From CBDCWT01 sp965223305 (GTDB lineage Bacteria > Planctomycetota > Planctomycetia > Pirellulales > Pirellulaceae), in NCBI GenBank assembly GCA_965223305.1, contig CBDCWT010000084.1, positions 186,001 through 250,000 on the forward strand: DNA of 64,000 bases. The letters are read 5' to 3'. The notes under the pieces are model-generated. The model worked only from the letters and a program-made list of their open reading frames with translations, did not search any database and was not told the DNA's origin. Shown piece after piece: positions 8,051 to 15,909 of this stretch. Made by a program: the position numbers and the translations under genes. Numbering within the stretch: the first letter of the stretch is position 1; every line of letters begins with the position of its first letter.

Positions 8051-8952
8051 TAACTTCTCTCGTATTGCTGGAACATCTGGTAAGCGGCCATGAGGTCCTG
8101 CACTAGATGTTCTGGCCGCACCGGGGGTGCCTGTTCGACGACCAGGTACCCTTGGTAGCCGTGCTCGAGCAGCAGTTCGATCGTTCCGTGTAGATCGGTA
8201 ATTCCCTCGCCGAAGTTGACGGTTTTGTAAGTGCCTCGCGCCAGGCAGTCTTTCAAATCCACATGTACCGTTCGTTTGTGGAATCGCTCGATTACTGCGG
8301 GGATGTCCACCGCAGCGCCATCGAAGTGTCCGGTGTCCAAGCACAGCCCCACATTGGGCGAGTCGATAGCCTCGAACAGTCGCTCATAGTCGGCGATGTT
8401 TTCCAAGTTGTTGTCGGCGTGGTTCTCGACGCAGATTATCAAACCCATCTCTTCAGCAGCCGGGGCGATTTCTCGTAGCGTGCTGATCACCGCGGGCAGA
8501 CCTCCGTTTGTACCTCGTCTTGCGCCGGTGAACTTTACCCGCGAACAACCGAGTCTCTTGGCGGCCTGCATGCACCATAGCTTGTGTGCCACGTCCTGCA
8601 CCTTCCCATCTCGAAAGCCGGAACCCTGAACGCTGATTGGGGTCACTCCGATTTTCCGGCACCGCTCGTTGATCGAGTCAATGCCAGCCGGTGTCAGCGT
8701 ACGGGGATACCAGCAATTGAACTCGACATGGCGAAAGCCGATCTGCGGAAGTATTTCAAAGGTCGGTGCAAAGTCGTGGTCGCCGAAACCGTCCATGCAG
8801 ATCGTCGCAATCGCCAGCCGCACGCCGCCGATTGCTGGGACGTTCTGCGGCCGCCGCAGCTTGTCTGCTGCTGTGGTGTTCACGGCCGAAGACAGCGAAG
8901 CCAACCCGGCCGTGATGCCCGCCACGGCGCAGCGTCGAGAGATCCTCGTCAT
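8050..8952 (-). CDS. Exported sugar-phosphate isomerase/epimerase (xylose isomerase-like TIM barrel)
   Basis: A 300-residue protein starting with a twin-Arg-like export signal (MTRISRRCAVAGITAGLASL) and continuing as an AP-endonuclease-2/xylose-isomerase-like TIM barrel. Recognisable barrel segments are FRHVEFNCWYP, SRVKFTGARRG, GLIICVENHADNNLE with the metal-ligand Glu, VGLCLDTGHFDG, TVHVDLKD and GYLVVEQ. Such proteins are abundant in planctomycetes and probably act on sugars or cyclitols in the periplasm; the substrate is not visible. The TAG stop (8050-8052) overlaps the edge of a 176-bp palindromic element, so the present C-terminus may have been set by its insertion. Confidence 0.87.
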   Translation of the reverse strand: MTRISRRCAVAGITAGLASLSSAVNTTAADKLRRPQNVPAIGGVRLAIATICMDGFGDHDFAPTFEILPQIGFRHVEFNCWYPRTLTPAGIDSINERCRKIGVTPISVQGSGFRDGKVQDVAHKLWCMQAAKRLGCSRVKFTGARRGTNGGLPAVISTLREIAPAAEEMGLIICVENHADNNLENIADYERLFEAIDSPNVGLCLDTGHFDGAAVDIPAVIERFHKRTVHVDLKDCLARGTYKTVNFGEGITDLHGTIELLLEHGYQGYLVVEQAPPVRPEHLVQDLMAAYQMFQQYERS

Positions 8953-9026
8953 AGAAAGTCATCCTTTCGCTTGGCAGGGTCGTATTCTACCGTGAAAATC
9001 CGGGCCGGATAGCGCACAATCTCAAG

Positions 9027-9153
9027 GTAGCAGGCACGCTCCGCGTGCCGTCCGCCATTTGAAGGCGGTTACGGCACACGGAGTGTGCCTACTACTTTCA
9101 GGTTACGGCACACGGAGTGTGCCTACTACCTTTTAGACGGCACGGAGTGTGCC
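9027..9153. repeat. Tandem array of GGCACACGGAGTGTGCC hairpins (family C)
   Basis: Four spaced copies of a 17-base palindrome (7-bp stem, GGA loop), the first as the variant GGCACGCTCCGCGTGCC and the last shortened, separated by short spacers such as TACTACTTTCAGGTTAC. An almost identical array is at 37794-37929, and single copies are at 10151, 10317 and 22985. It lies directly upstream of the FkbM gene. The spacers are near-copies of each other, so this is not a CRISPR array. Confidence 0.85.
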
Positions 9154-9158
9154 TGACC

Positions 9159-10034
9159 ATGTTGAGGAGAGTGACTGTGTCGTTTGACATCTTCGAAATC
9201 ATCCCTGACCGACCAACCATCAAAGTGATCGATATTGGCGCAATGACATTGGGGCCGGGAACCGACTCGTACTCGTCACTGGAACAGGCGGGCGTTGCCC
9301 GGATCGTAGGTTTCGAGCCCGTCCAAAGCGAATGCGAAAAACTGAATGCGGCCGCCGGCGACAGCAAGGTCTACCTTCCTTATGCCATCGGTGACGGCAC
9401 CCAGCAGAAGCTACATGTCTGCAACTATCCAATGACTTCTTCCCTGTATGAGCCATACACAAGTTTGGTCGAGAAGTTCCAGAACTTGGCGAACGTGATG
9501 GAGGTTGTGCAGAAACAAGAGGTGCAGACCCATCGCCTGGACGACATCGAAGAGGTAAGGGACCCGGACTATTTGAAGCTAGACGTGCAGGGTGCCGAAT
9601 TCGATGTTCTCGGTGGTGCGCAACGGGCACTCAGCGAAGCCGTCATCGTCCATACAGAGGTTGAGTTTGTCCCGCTCTACAAGGACCAGCCGCTGTTTGC
9701 CGAGGTTGATCAACGTCTGCGTCAGGCGGGCTATGTGTTTCACAAATTCGGCGGTCTCTGCGGGCGAACTTTCAAGCCCTTGGTTGCCAACAACAACATC
9801 AACCGCGCTCTCAGCCAACTCCTCTGGGCGGACGCGGTTTACGTCAAGGACTTCATGGCCCTCGAACGACTCTCGCCCGAAAAACTACTGAAGCTTGCGA
9901 TCGTGCTGCACGTGGTCTACGGTTCGTGGGACCTCGCCGCATTCGTCCTGCGCGCTCGTGATGCACAGGCGGATGGCGACCTAGCCGACCAGTACATTCA
10001 GCGGCTGACTAGCCGACCAGCCGCCTCACCCTGA
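9159..10034 (+). CDS. FkbM-family methyltransferase
   Basis: A 291-residue SAM-dependent methyltransferase of the FkbM group. The core has VIDIGAMTLGPG, GVARIVGFEPVQSECEKLN (the strand contacting SAM), QTHRLDDIEEVRDPDYLKLDVQGAEFDVLGGA (a family hallmark) and VIVHTEVEFVPLYKDQPLF. Members usually O-methylate sugars, polyketides or lipids. The ATG at 9159 is chosen because any upstream start would read through the hairpin array that ends at 9153; in-frame GTG codons at 9171 and 9177 are alternatives. About 60 C-terminal residues beyond the core are extra. No sugar-biosynthesis neighbours are present, so the substrate is open. Confidence 0.87.
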   Translation: MLRRVTVSFDIFEIIPDRPTIKVIDIGAMTLGPGTDSYSSLEQAGVARIVGFEPVQSECEKLNAAAGDSKVYLPYAIGDGTQQKLHVCNYPMTSSLYEPYTSLVEKFQNLANVMEVVQKQEVQTHRLDDIEEVRDPDYLKLDVQGAEFDVLGGAQRALSEAVIVHTEVEFVPLYKDQPLFAEVDQRLRQAGYVFHKFGGLCGRTFKPLVANNNINRALSQLLWADAVYVKDFMALERLSPEKLLKLAIVLHVVYGSWDLAAFVLRARDAQADGDLADQYIQRLTSRPAASP

Positions 10035-10074
10035 GCCCGAAACGATCCTCTGTGCCACAACAGTGGATGTAAGA

Positions 10075-10370
10075 CGCTCGGGAGGGCGAGGCTCCTGCCG
10101 AGCCGTTTTTCCCGCATATCGGTTTCGTGTTTACTCTGCTGCTGGCGGACGGCACACGGAGTGTGCCTGCTACAGTTCCGGCGGCTGATTCAGATCCGTA
10201 GCCGAACTCGCCAGAGTTTGGCGGACTATAAACCGTGTAACCGCTCGGGAGGGCGAGGCTCCTGCCGAGCCGTTTTTCCCGCGTAACGGTTTCGTGTTTG
10301 CTCTGCTGCTGGCGGACGGCACACGGAGTGTGCCTGCTACAGTTCCGGCGGCTGATTCAGATCCGTAGCC
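10075..10370. repeat. Direct duplication of a 129-bp composite hairpin block
   Basis: Bases 10075-10203 and 10242-10370 are near-identical. Each copy starts CGCTCGGGAGGGCGAGG, contains one GGCACACGGAGTGTGCC hairpin and ends GGCTGATTCAGATCCGTAGCC; the spacing is 167 bases. Between them lies a GAACTCGCCAGAGTTTGG hairpin. This fills the gap after the FkbM gene. The right-hand copy runs into the 3' end of the EEP gene and supplies its last codons and TAG stop (10337-10339). Confidence 0.85.
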
Positions 10371-11398
10371 ACCAGCTCCAGCTCCGTGAACAGCGGCAGG
10401 TGGTCCGAGGCGACGTTGGGTCCTACCCGCCGCTGCAGTACCCGGAATTCCGGTGAGTGGAGGCAATGGTCAATGGGGATCATCAGCAGGGGCGGCAACC
10501 AGCTCGGCCACGTGGGTTGGAAACCGAATCCACGGGCACTGTCCCTTAATCCGCTGTTCTTGACCAGCTTGCGGAAGTGCGCGCTCCACGGCGTGGTGTT
10601 AAGATCGCCGAGCAATAGTACGGGTGTGTCGATGACGCGCACACGCTCGGCGATGGCAGCCAGTTGCATGTTTCTTGAGCTGGACTTCCAGCCGCGCGTT
10701 GGCGGGAGGGGATGAGTTCCTACGACGGAAATCTCATGGTCGTGCCATTGGACCGCAGCGATCACGGTCGGCGACGGCGACTTGAGAAATTCGGCCGTGT
10801 GGCTGGCGATTGGGAACTTACTGAACAAGGCGATTCCAGAATGGTCCTCGCGGGGAACCACCGCCGAATGGGGCAAGGCATCCACATACGGCGCCAGCTC
10901 ACGCAGCCAGCGAGTGTTGACCTCTACGAGCAAGAGCAGATCCGGCGCGACGCTCTGTGCGAGCTGGCCAACCTGCGCGGGGTCTCCCGTTTTCATGTTG
11001 ACGTTGATCGACAACACGCGCAGAGTGGTTTCACTTTCTTGTACAGAACCTGTTCCAAAGTAAAAGGGCAGCACGGATAGCAGGCTGCCCGTACCGCACA
11101 ACAGAAACAAAGCAGCCCAGCGGGGGTGAGCTCGCAAGACGACTGCCGCGCAGATCCACAAGATGACAACGTACTGAACGCGAAAGTGCGCGCAGAGGTC
11201 CAGGTACCATCGCCATTCGCCGAAGTAACCCAACAGCGTGATCAGGCAGGTCATGCCGCCGCCGGCAATCGCCAGCTTTCGCAGAGTAGACAACCAGCCA
11301 GCCAGGAGCTTAGACCTCTCCATTGGCCTAGGAACTACTGCAGTCTTATCCATAAGCTGTGAGTCCCGTGGACCTGCAACCTGCCAGGCTCCGATCAT
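10337..11398 (-). CDS. Membrane-anchored endonuclease/exonuclease/phosphatase-family protein
   Basis: A 353-residue protein. Residues ~30-115 contain three hydrophobic segments (AIAGGGMTCLITLLGYF, VVILWICAAVVL, WAALFLLCGTGSLLSVLPFYF); the rest is a DNase I-like EEP domain with LRVLSINVN, PDLLLLVEVN (metal-binding Glu), VVGTHPLPP, VLLLGDLNTTPWS and a closing IDHCLHSPEF...SDHLPLFTELEL. The active-site set looks complete and would face the periplasm; substrates of such proteins range from nucleic acids to phospho- or sphingolipids. The last ten residues (ATDLNQPPEL) and the stop come from an intergenic repeat. Start at 11398 (ATG); a TTG at 11428 would overlap the zinc-ribbon stop. Confidence 0.83.
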   Translation of the reverse strand: MIGAWQVAGPRDSQLMDKTAVVPRPMERSKLLAGWLSTLRKLAIAGGGMTCLITLLGYFGEWRWYLDLCAHFRVQYVVILWICAAVVLRAHPRWAALFLLCGTGSLLSVLPFYFGTGSVQESETTLRVLSINVNMKTGDPAQVGQLAQSVAPDLLLLVEVNTRWLRELAPYVDALPHSAVVPREDHSGIALFSKFPIASHTAEFLKSPSPTVIAAVQWHDHEISVVGTHPLPPTRGWKSSSRNMQLAAIAERVRVIDTPVLLLGDLNTTPWSAHFRKLVKNSGLRDSARGFGFQPTWPSWLPPLLMIPIDHCLHSPEFRVLQRRVGPNVASDHLPLFTELELVATDLNQPPEL

Positions 11399-11424
11399 GC
11401 TGAGTCGCAGACGTTGCCGACTTC

Positions 11425-11634
11425 TCAACTCGTAAAGAAGTCAAAAACGTTGCCAAGTGCCGAACTAGCGGCCCTGTATAATTCCGTGTAGTGACAATGT
11501 GTGCAAGACACCGTCGAGAATTTCTTGTTCTGCACATCGAAGATCTTTGCCAGGACGCCGCCAGTCGCGCGGAGCTCATCGGTTTCGTAGTCGACGTTGC
11601 CGCATTTGGGACATTTCCAATTCGAGTGCTGCAT
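11425..11634 (-). CDS. Small zinc-ribbon protein (DUF2082-like)
   Basis: A 69-residue protein with two Cys pairs: WKCPKCGN near the N-terminus and VSCTHCHYTELY about 30 residues later, a zinc-ribbon arrangement. Between them lies TGGVLAKIFDVQNKKFSTV, and the end is SALGNVFDFFTS; this whole pattern matches the small DUF2082 family described as putative nucleic-acid-binding zinc ribbons. The role is not known. It lies immediately upstream of the EEP gene on the same strand and may share its transcript. Confidence 0.82.
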   Translation of the reverse strand: MQHSNWKCPKCGNVDYETDELRATGGVLAKIFDVQNKKFSTVSCTHCHYTELYRAASSALGNVFDFFTS

Positions 11635-11733
11635 GATTCCCTCAGTGAATAGACTTCAACGGCGGTAATATACGGCGGTCGGGTTGCTCTTTCGCCAAAC
11701 ACGTCGCTGGGTTATGTTGGGGAGCTTGCCAGC

Positions 11734-12513
11734 ATGTCTTACCCGCTTAGCGTCTTACTTGGATCGTTTGTCGGATTTTCTACCGGGCTTAGCGGCGCCG
11801 GCGGGTCTCTTTTGGCAATTCCGTTGTTGATGTACGGCTTGTCGTTCACATTGCGGGAGGCATTCGCTACTTCTCTGGCGGCCACTGGTGTGGCCTGTTT
11901 AGTGGGGGTGATTCCCCGGCTGGTCGCCGGACAGGTGGAAACCCGCGCCGGCATCTGCTTTGCCGTGGCGGGCATGATTGGTGCTCCGCCGGGAACCTGG
12001 CTAGCCGGTGCGTTTTCTGAGACGGTCCTGCTGATAGCGTTGGCCACGCTGATGGTCGGAGTAGCCCTTAGAATGCTACAGCAATCCAGGCGGTATGCAA
12101 ATCGCCAGTTGCGCGGCGAGCCCGCGCGGGCCGGTCACTGGCCGATCTTAGCCGTGGGTCTCGTAACCGGCGTGATGTCCGGCACATTTGGCATTGGCTG
12201 CGGATTCGTCATCGTGCCGGCGATCGTGCTCCTGGCTGGAGTGCCCATGTACCGCGCCGTGGGTACCGCGCTGCTTGTCATGGGGATCGTGAGCAGCACG
12301 GGCGCCGTTTCCTATTTCGCCTCGGGCAGAGGCCTGGCTGCCCCGACACTATCTGGTTTGTTTATTTTGGGTGCAGCAGTTGGAGTGATTGTCGGCGGGA
12401 AGCTGGCCAACCGCCTATCCGACGCCGTCCTGAAGCGCATTTTCTCCGCCGTTATCTTCTCGGCCGCCGTACTGCTTGTCGTGCGGGCGTTCATCGAGTC
12501 GCCTGCGCAGTAG
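11734..12513 (+). CDS. TSUP-family transporter (TauE/SafE-like sulfite exporter)
   Basis: A 259-residue membrane protein with about eight hydrophobic segments in two halves. Each half carries the family's glycine-rich motif: GFSTGLSGAGGSLLAIPLL in the first and GLVTGVMSGTFGIGCGFVIVPAIVLL in the second. TSUP proteins move sulfite, sulfoacetate or other small sulfur-containing or organic anions across the inner membrane. No sulfur-metabolism genes are adjacent, so the substrate is unassigned. Divergently placed from the zinc-ribbon gene, with about 100 bases between them. Confidence 0.9.
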   Translation: MSYPLSVLLGSFVGFSTGLSGAGGSLLAIPLLMYGLSFTLREAFATSLAATGVACLVGVIPRLVAGQVETRAGICFAVAGMIGAPPGTWLAGAFSETVLLIALATLMVGVALRMLQQSRRYANRQLRGEPARAGHWPILAVGLVTGVMSGTFGIGCGFVIVPAIVLLAGVPMYRAVGTALLVMGIVSSTGAVSYFASGRGLAAPTLSGLFILGAAVGVIVGGKLANRLSDAVLKRIFSAVIFSAAVLLVVRAFIESPAQ

Positions 12514-12606
12514 CCGTTGCACAACTCCCCCAAGTGAGGTCGTGCACCTCTTGATTAACTTTCACCCTCCCGCTCGGAGGTCGTGCAGCTACTACGCTTT
12601 ATGCAA

Positions 12607-12752
12607 TCCGCCAAAACTCTGGCGAGTTCGGCTACGCTGCAAATCAGCCGCTGGGCGTTAGCCCACGGTTGCCCAGCGAAATCGATGCGTAGCGTCCGGG
12701 GAGGGGCTCCCCCTCTCCGGCCCTTCGGGCCGACTCTCCCCGAGGGGAGAGT
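12607..12752 (-). repeat. Composite hairpin repeat (family A), copy 2
   Basis: Reverse-orientation copy of the block at 1711-1870: CCGCCAAAACTCTGGCGAG, AATCAGCCGCTGGGCGTTAG, then CCCTCTCCGGCCC and TCTCCCCGAGGGGAGA. It lies between the TSUP gene and a 176-bp palindromic element. Confidence 0.8.
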
Positions 12753-12767
12753 GACGAAAGACGACTA

Positions 12768-12943
12768 GCCCGGATTATTCATGAAGATCGTCGCGAGAGG
12801 TTGTAAGTACGTTCGTGGCAAGGAAGGCGAGCAATTCTTCCGCAGGCGTATTGAAGCAATACGTCGAGGGAGAATTGTGAAGCATGACGAAGCCACGGAT
12901 GGACTTACGACCTCGCAGCAGATCGCTCATGAATAATTCGGGC
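12768..12943 (-). mobile_element. 176-bp palindromic MITE-like element, copy 2
   Basis: Nearly identical to copy 1, with TA at 12766-12767 and 12944-12945. On the minus strand its edge provides the TAG stop codon (12943-12945) of the Gfo/Idh/MocA gene. It sits between two converging genes, where a transcript would form a very long hairpin. Confidence 0.85.
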
Positions 12944-14256
12944 TAGGACGGAGGCTCCAGCCCGAACGGTTGGCGATATTCCTTGGTCAGCAGCGAGTTG
13001 GCCTGATCGTCGTCCCGGAACCGTTGCGTGGAGGTGTCGAACTGCAGTCGTCCCGCTGTGCGGTAGGCAATCTCGCCGAGATGCACCAGCGCGCAGGAGC
13101 GGTGCGCTATCTCAGGCGAGGAATGAGTTGGCTGGCGCGTGCGAACTGCCTCCAGGAAGCGCTGCATGTGTTCCTCGCTACCCCGGTTACCACGGATCGC
13201 CTGACCCTCGGTCGGGCCGCGCCGTTGCTTGGGTCCGAGAAAAGTGCTGAATGCTCCCCGTCTCGAGAAGACCATGTAGCCTGCGGTTCCGTAAAACACG
13301 TTGCCGCTGTCGAAGCCGTGTAGGCCGTAACCGGTAAACGGATAATCTTCGTAGATGAGTAGCTTTCCGTCCGGATACTGATAGCTGACAGTCATGTTAT
13401 CGGGATACTCGCTGATGTCGTTCTCCAGCCACATCCGCCCGCCTCGGGCGGTGATCTCGACGGGAAGCGTGGAAACTCCCAGGCCCCAACGCGCGAGATC
13501 CAGATCGTGGATGCCGTCATCGCCAATCTCACCATTGCCGTAGTCGCGAAAGCTGCGCCAGGTTTGATGGAATCGGCGGCGGTTGAACGGCCGCTCCGGC
13601 GCTGGCCCCAACCAGCGGTCGTAATCCACACCGTCAGGCTTAACGCTGTCAGCGACAGGCACCAGTGGTTTCCTCCTCTCGGCCGACCAGGCGCGAGCAA
13701 CTTTGACGTCTCCGATGACACCCTCCGCAAGTAGCCGCCCCGCCTTCTCAGTGACGGGGCTGCTCCGCATCTGGGTTCCATGATGAACGATCCGTTGGTA
13801 TTGCCTCGCAGTCTGGACGATCGCTTGTCCCTCGTCGTAGACATGTGACATCGGCTTCTCGACGTACACGTCCTTCCCGCGGCGGAGCGCGCGGAGCGTA
13901 ATCGGCGCATGCCAGTGATGGGGTGTTCCCACCACAACCGCCTGCACGGAGTCGTCATCGAGAACATCCTCAAAGCGGCTGGTTTGGCGGGGTGGTGGCT
14001 GCTGCGAAATCTCCCGCGCCAAACGCTCGAGCTGGCCCGGATCCACATCGCAGATCCAGGCGATCGTCGTCGCTGGGTTGGCCGCCAGCCGCTTGGCATG
14101 GAAGTCCATCACTGCGCCGCAGCCGATCAGGCCCAGCCGCAGCACGGCAGGTGTCGTCTGGCCGAACGTATGGACCCCACCAAAGGCTGAAGCGGTGGCC
14201 ACTCCGGCGGCGTGTTTCATGAAGCGACGTCGCGCGTCGGCGGGTTGCATGGTCAT
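12943..14256 (-). CDS. Exported Gfo/Idh/MocA-family oxidoreductase
   Basis: A 437-residue protein with a Tat-type leader (RRRFMKHAAGVATASAFGG) followed by a Rossmann NAD(P)-binding domain: LRLGLIGCGAVMDFHAKRL, AWICDVDPGQLERLA, AVVVGTPHHWHAPITLRAL and the catalytic-loop motif VYVEKPMSH (EKP). The C-terminal half is the usual beta-sheet substrate domain with GNGEIGDDGIHDLDLARWGLG. Tat export with bound cofactor is common for these proteins in planctomycetes, which use them on carbohydrates. Specific substrate unknown. The TAG stop coincides with the edge of a 176-bp palindromic element. Confidence 0.9.
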   Translation of the reverse strand: MTMQPADARRRFMKHAAGVATASAFGGVHTFGQTTPAVLRLGLIGCGAVMDFHAKRLAANPATTIAWICDVDPGQLERLAREISQQPPPRQTSRFEDVLDDDSVQAVVVGTPHHWHAPITLRALRRGKDVYVEKPMSHVYDEGQAIVQTARQYQRIVHHGTQMRSSPVTEKAGRLLAEGVIGDVKVARAWSAERRKPLVPVADSVKPDGVDYDRWLGPAPERPFNRRRFHQTWRSFRDYGNGEIGDDGIHDLDLARWGLGVSTLPVEITARGGRMWLENDISEYPDNMTVSYQYPDGKLLIYEDYPFTGYGLHGFDSGNVFYGTAGYMVFSRRGAFSTFLGPKQRRGPTEGQAIRGNRGSEEHMQRFLEAVRTRQPTHSSPEIAHRSCALVHLGEIAYRTAGRLQFDTSTQRFRDDDQANSLLTKEYRQPFGLEPPS

Positions 14257-14530
14257 AAGCGGGTCTCACTTTTGGGATATCTGACGACTGCCCAAGGCTG
14301 GGGAAAGGGCTTCAAGTCTCGACGCTGGTCGAATGCCCGGCCTTAGGATGAAGCATATCAGAGTTCAGCGACGTGTACGGTTCCCCTGGACTCGCAAACC
14401 GACCGATTCACCGGAACGATCGCTAGAAACCGGCCGCTATCGATACTGGTTTTCCCACTCAAGCTCTTTGAGGAATCATGCCGCGCGGGTTCGAGCTATC
14501 TTTAAATTGGGACCATCAAGGAGCCTACTC
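14257..14530. other. Intergenic region with no recognised feature
   Basis: About 270 bases upstream of the Gfo/Idh/MocA gene. An open frame from 14333 runs through it into the small membrane ORF, but its sequence is Arg-rich and does not look like protein. It probably carries the promoter of the oxidoreductase. Confidence 0.4.
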
Positions 14531-14701
14531 ATGAATAGGTTGCTGGTTTCGTTCGGACTTCCCACGCTGCAGCAAGTGCTGCACTTCGTCTTTTCCGCCT
14601 TCGAGCGTGTGCTATCCATAGGCGGTGTGCTTCCCGTCGCCCTCGGTGCTTTGTTGGCCTACATTCTCTTGATGTGTCGGCGCAGACCAGCTCGTGGGTA
14701 A
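14531..14701 (+). CDS. Possible small membrane protein, 56 residues
   Basis: Not a recognised family. The ATG at 14531 is preceded by CAAGGAGCC, a good ribosome-binding site at 8-9 bases. The product would be a short N-terminal amphipathic stretch (MNRLLVSFGLPTLQQVLHF), one strongly hydrophobic segment (VLPVALGALLAYILLM) and a basic C-terminal tail CRRRPARG, the layout of a single-pass inner-membrane microprotein. It converges on the DUF1080 gene. Evidence is limited to ribosome-binding site and hydrophobicity. Confidence 0.4.
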   Translation: MNRLLVSFGLPTLQQVLHFVFSAFERVLSIGGVLPVALGALLAYILLMCRRRPARG

Positions 14702-14718
14702 GCGCCGCGCCCATTGGT

Positions 14719-15810
14719 TCACATCTGGTTTCGCGGTCGCTCGATGATCCAAATGTTGCGGAAGTGAACTGGGTTGCCGTGATCCTGAAGGTGCAGTCGC
14801 CCAACTCCTCTAGGAGAATGCCGCGGGGGTGGGCGTTGCTCTTCGGGTGGTGCAGCGGGTAGCACGACCTGATTGTGGATGCGGATGCCGTTGAGATAGG
14901 CGGTGATCATCGCTGGGTGCAGAATCTGCCCAGCCGTTCCGTATCGGGCAGCCCTGAACTCGATGTCGTACGTCTGCCAACTGAGTGGTGGGAACGCCGC
15001 ATTGATCTCGGGGGCGGTCATTTCAGCAAGGCCGCCGCAGCGCCCCAGGGCCGAGAGCCGCTCGAACTTGCGGTTGTCACGGTTCCACCCGAAGGAGTCC
15101 AAGATCTGCAGTTCCCAGGTACTTTGCAGATAAACCCCGCTGTTGCCGCGCCGCATGCCGCGAGCGGTTGGCATAAATGGGCAGCGGAATTCCAGGTGTA
15201 GGAAGTGGCTGCCGAACGCTTGCTTTGATGTCGCCCCGCGGTCCAACAGCTTCTCTTCGACAATCGTTCCTACCTGCCAGGCGGTGGTGTTGCTGCCATC
15301 GAAGAGCACGGTCGCACCCGGTGGTGCAGGCGCGCCGAGGCTGGGTGAGCTCCGCTGTTTCTTGTGGAGTACAAACGAGGCATCGGCTACTCGGTTGAGG
15401 AACATCCGCGCAGTCCCTTCGATGGTCCCGTTGTCGTGCACAGCAGAGAAAAGCGGGTTTTCGAAAGCCAGCTGCTCACCATGGACGCCGTGAAACCGAG
15501 TCGTTCCTTGCTCGGTCTTGCCCCTGAAAGCATACCTGGAGACGCCGTCCCATCCCGCTCCCGGTAAACCGCCGGAGTAAAGCACGCCATCGAACTGGCC
15601 GTCGCCGATGCTGATCACCTGCGCGGCGATCGGGTGGAGGTTTCCCACCAGCCCCACATATTCGCCCTGCACACGAAAGTCTGGACCCGCCCGGGCGGGA
15701 TCCAAGTAGACTGCCTGCTCGGCGGCGGCAGACTGGCCCGGCAGCGCGACGACCGCCCCCACGACGAGCGGCAGGGTCGATAGCAGAAGGCAAACATAAC
15801 TTGCCGCCAT
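14719..15810 (-). CDS. DUF1080 (3-keto-disaccharide hydrolase-like) exported protein
   Basis: A 363-residue protein starting at an ATG (15810) with a signal peptide (MAASYVCLLLSTLPLVVGAVVAL...SAAAEQ). An N-terminal beta-rich region (~40-170) precedes a DUF1080/laminin-G-like domain: VLFDGSNTTAWQVG, FLHLEFRCPFMPTARGMRRGNSGVYLQSTWELQILDSFG and GTAGQILHPAMITAYLNGIRIHNQVVLP, all hallmark blocks. Family members include 3-keto-disaccharide hydrolases, but most planctomycete paralogues are untested. A reading from 15906 would extend into the upstream region of the divergent heme-protein gene. Starts are about 100 bases apart, giving a short shared promoter region. Confidence 0.87.
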   Translation of the reverse strand: MAASYVCLLLSTLPLVVGAVVALPGQSAAAEQAVYLDPARAGPDFRVQGEYVGLVGNLHPIAAQVISIGDGQFDGVLYSGGLPGAGWDGVSRYAFRGKTEQGTTRFHGVHGEQLAFENPLFSAVHDNGTIEGTARMFLNRVADASFVLHKKQRSSPSLGAPAPPGATVLFDGSNTTAWQVGTIVEEKLLDRGATSKQAFGSHFLHLEFRCPFMPTARGMRRGNSGVYLQSTWELQILDSFGWNRDNRKFERLSALGRCGGLAEMTAPEINAAFPPLSWQTYDIEFRAARYGTAGQILHPAMITAYLNGIRIHNQVVLPAAPPEEQRPPPRHSPRGVGRLHLQDHGNPVHFRNIWIIERPRNQM

Positions 15811-15909
15811 GCTAGAATGACGGCTGATCACCGCCGCGGGGATCGGGTTACCGATGGCGTGCGGCGAGCTAGAATGTCCCGTTTGCCACGTCTTCAGAGC
15901 AGACAAGCG

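Noticed and set aside
9027..9153. Possible CRISPR array (regularly spaced palindromes)
   Set aside because: Only four units, spacers are near-copies of each other, and the same array with the same spacers occurs at 37794-37929; no cas genes.
14333..14530. N-terminal extension of the small membrane ORF
   Set aside because: Arg-rich, not protein-like, and a much better ribosome-binding site is placed before the internal ATG at 14531.
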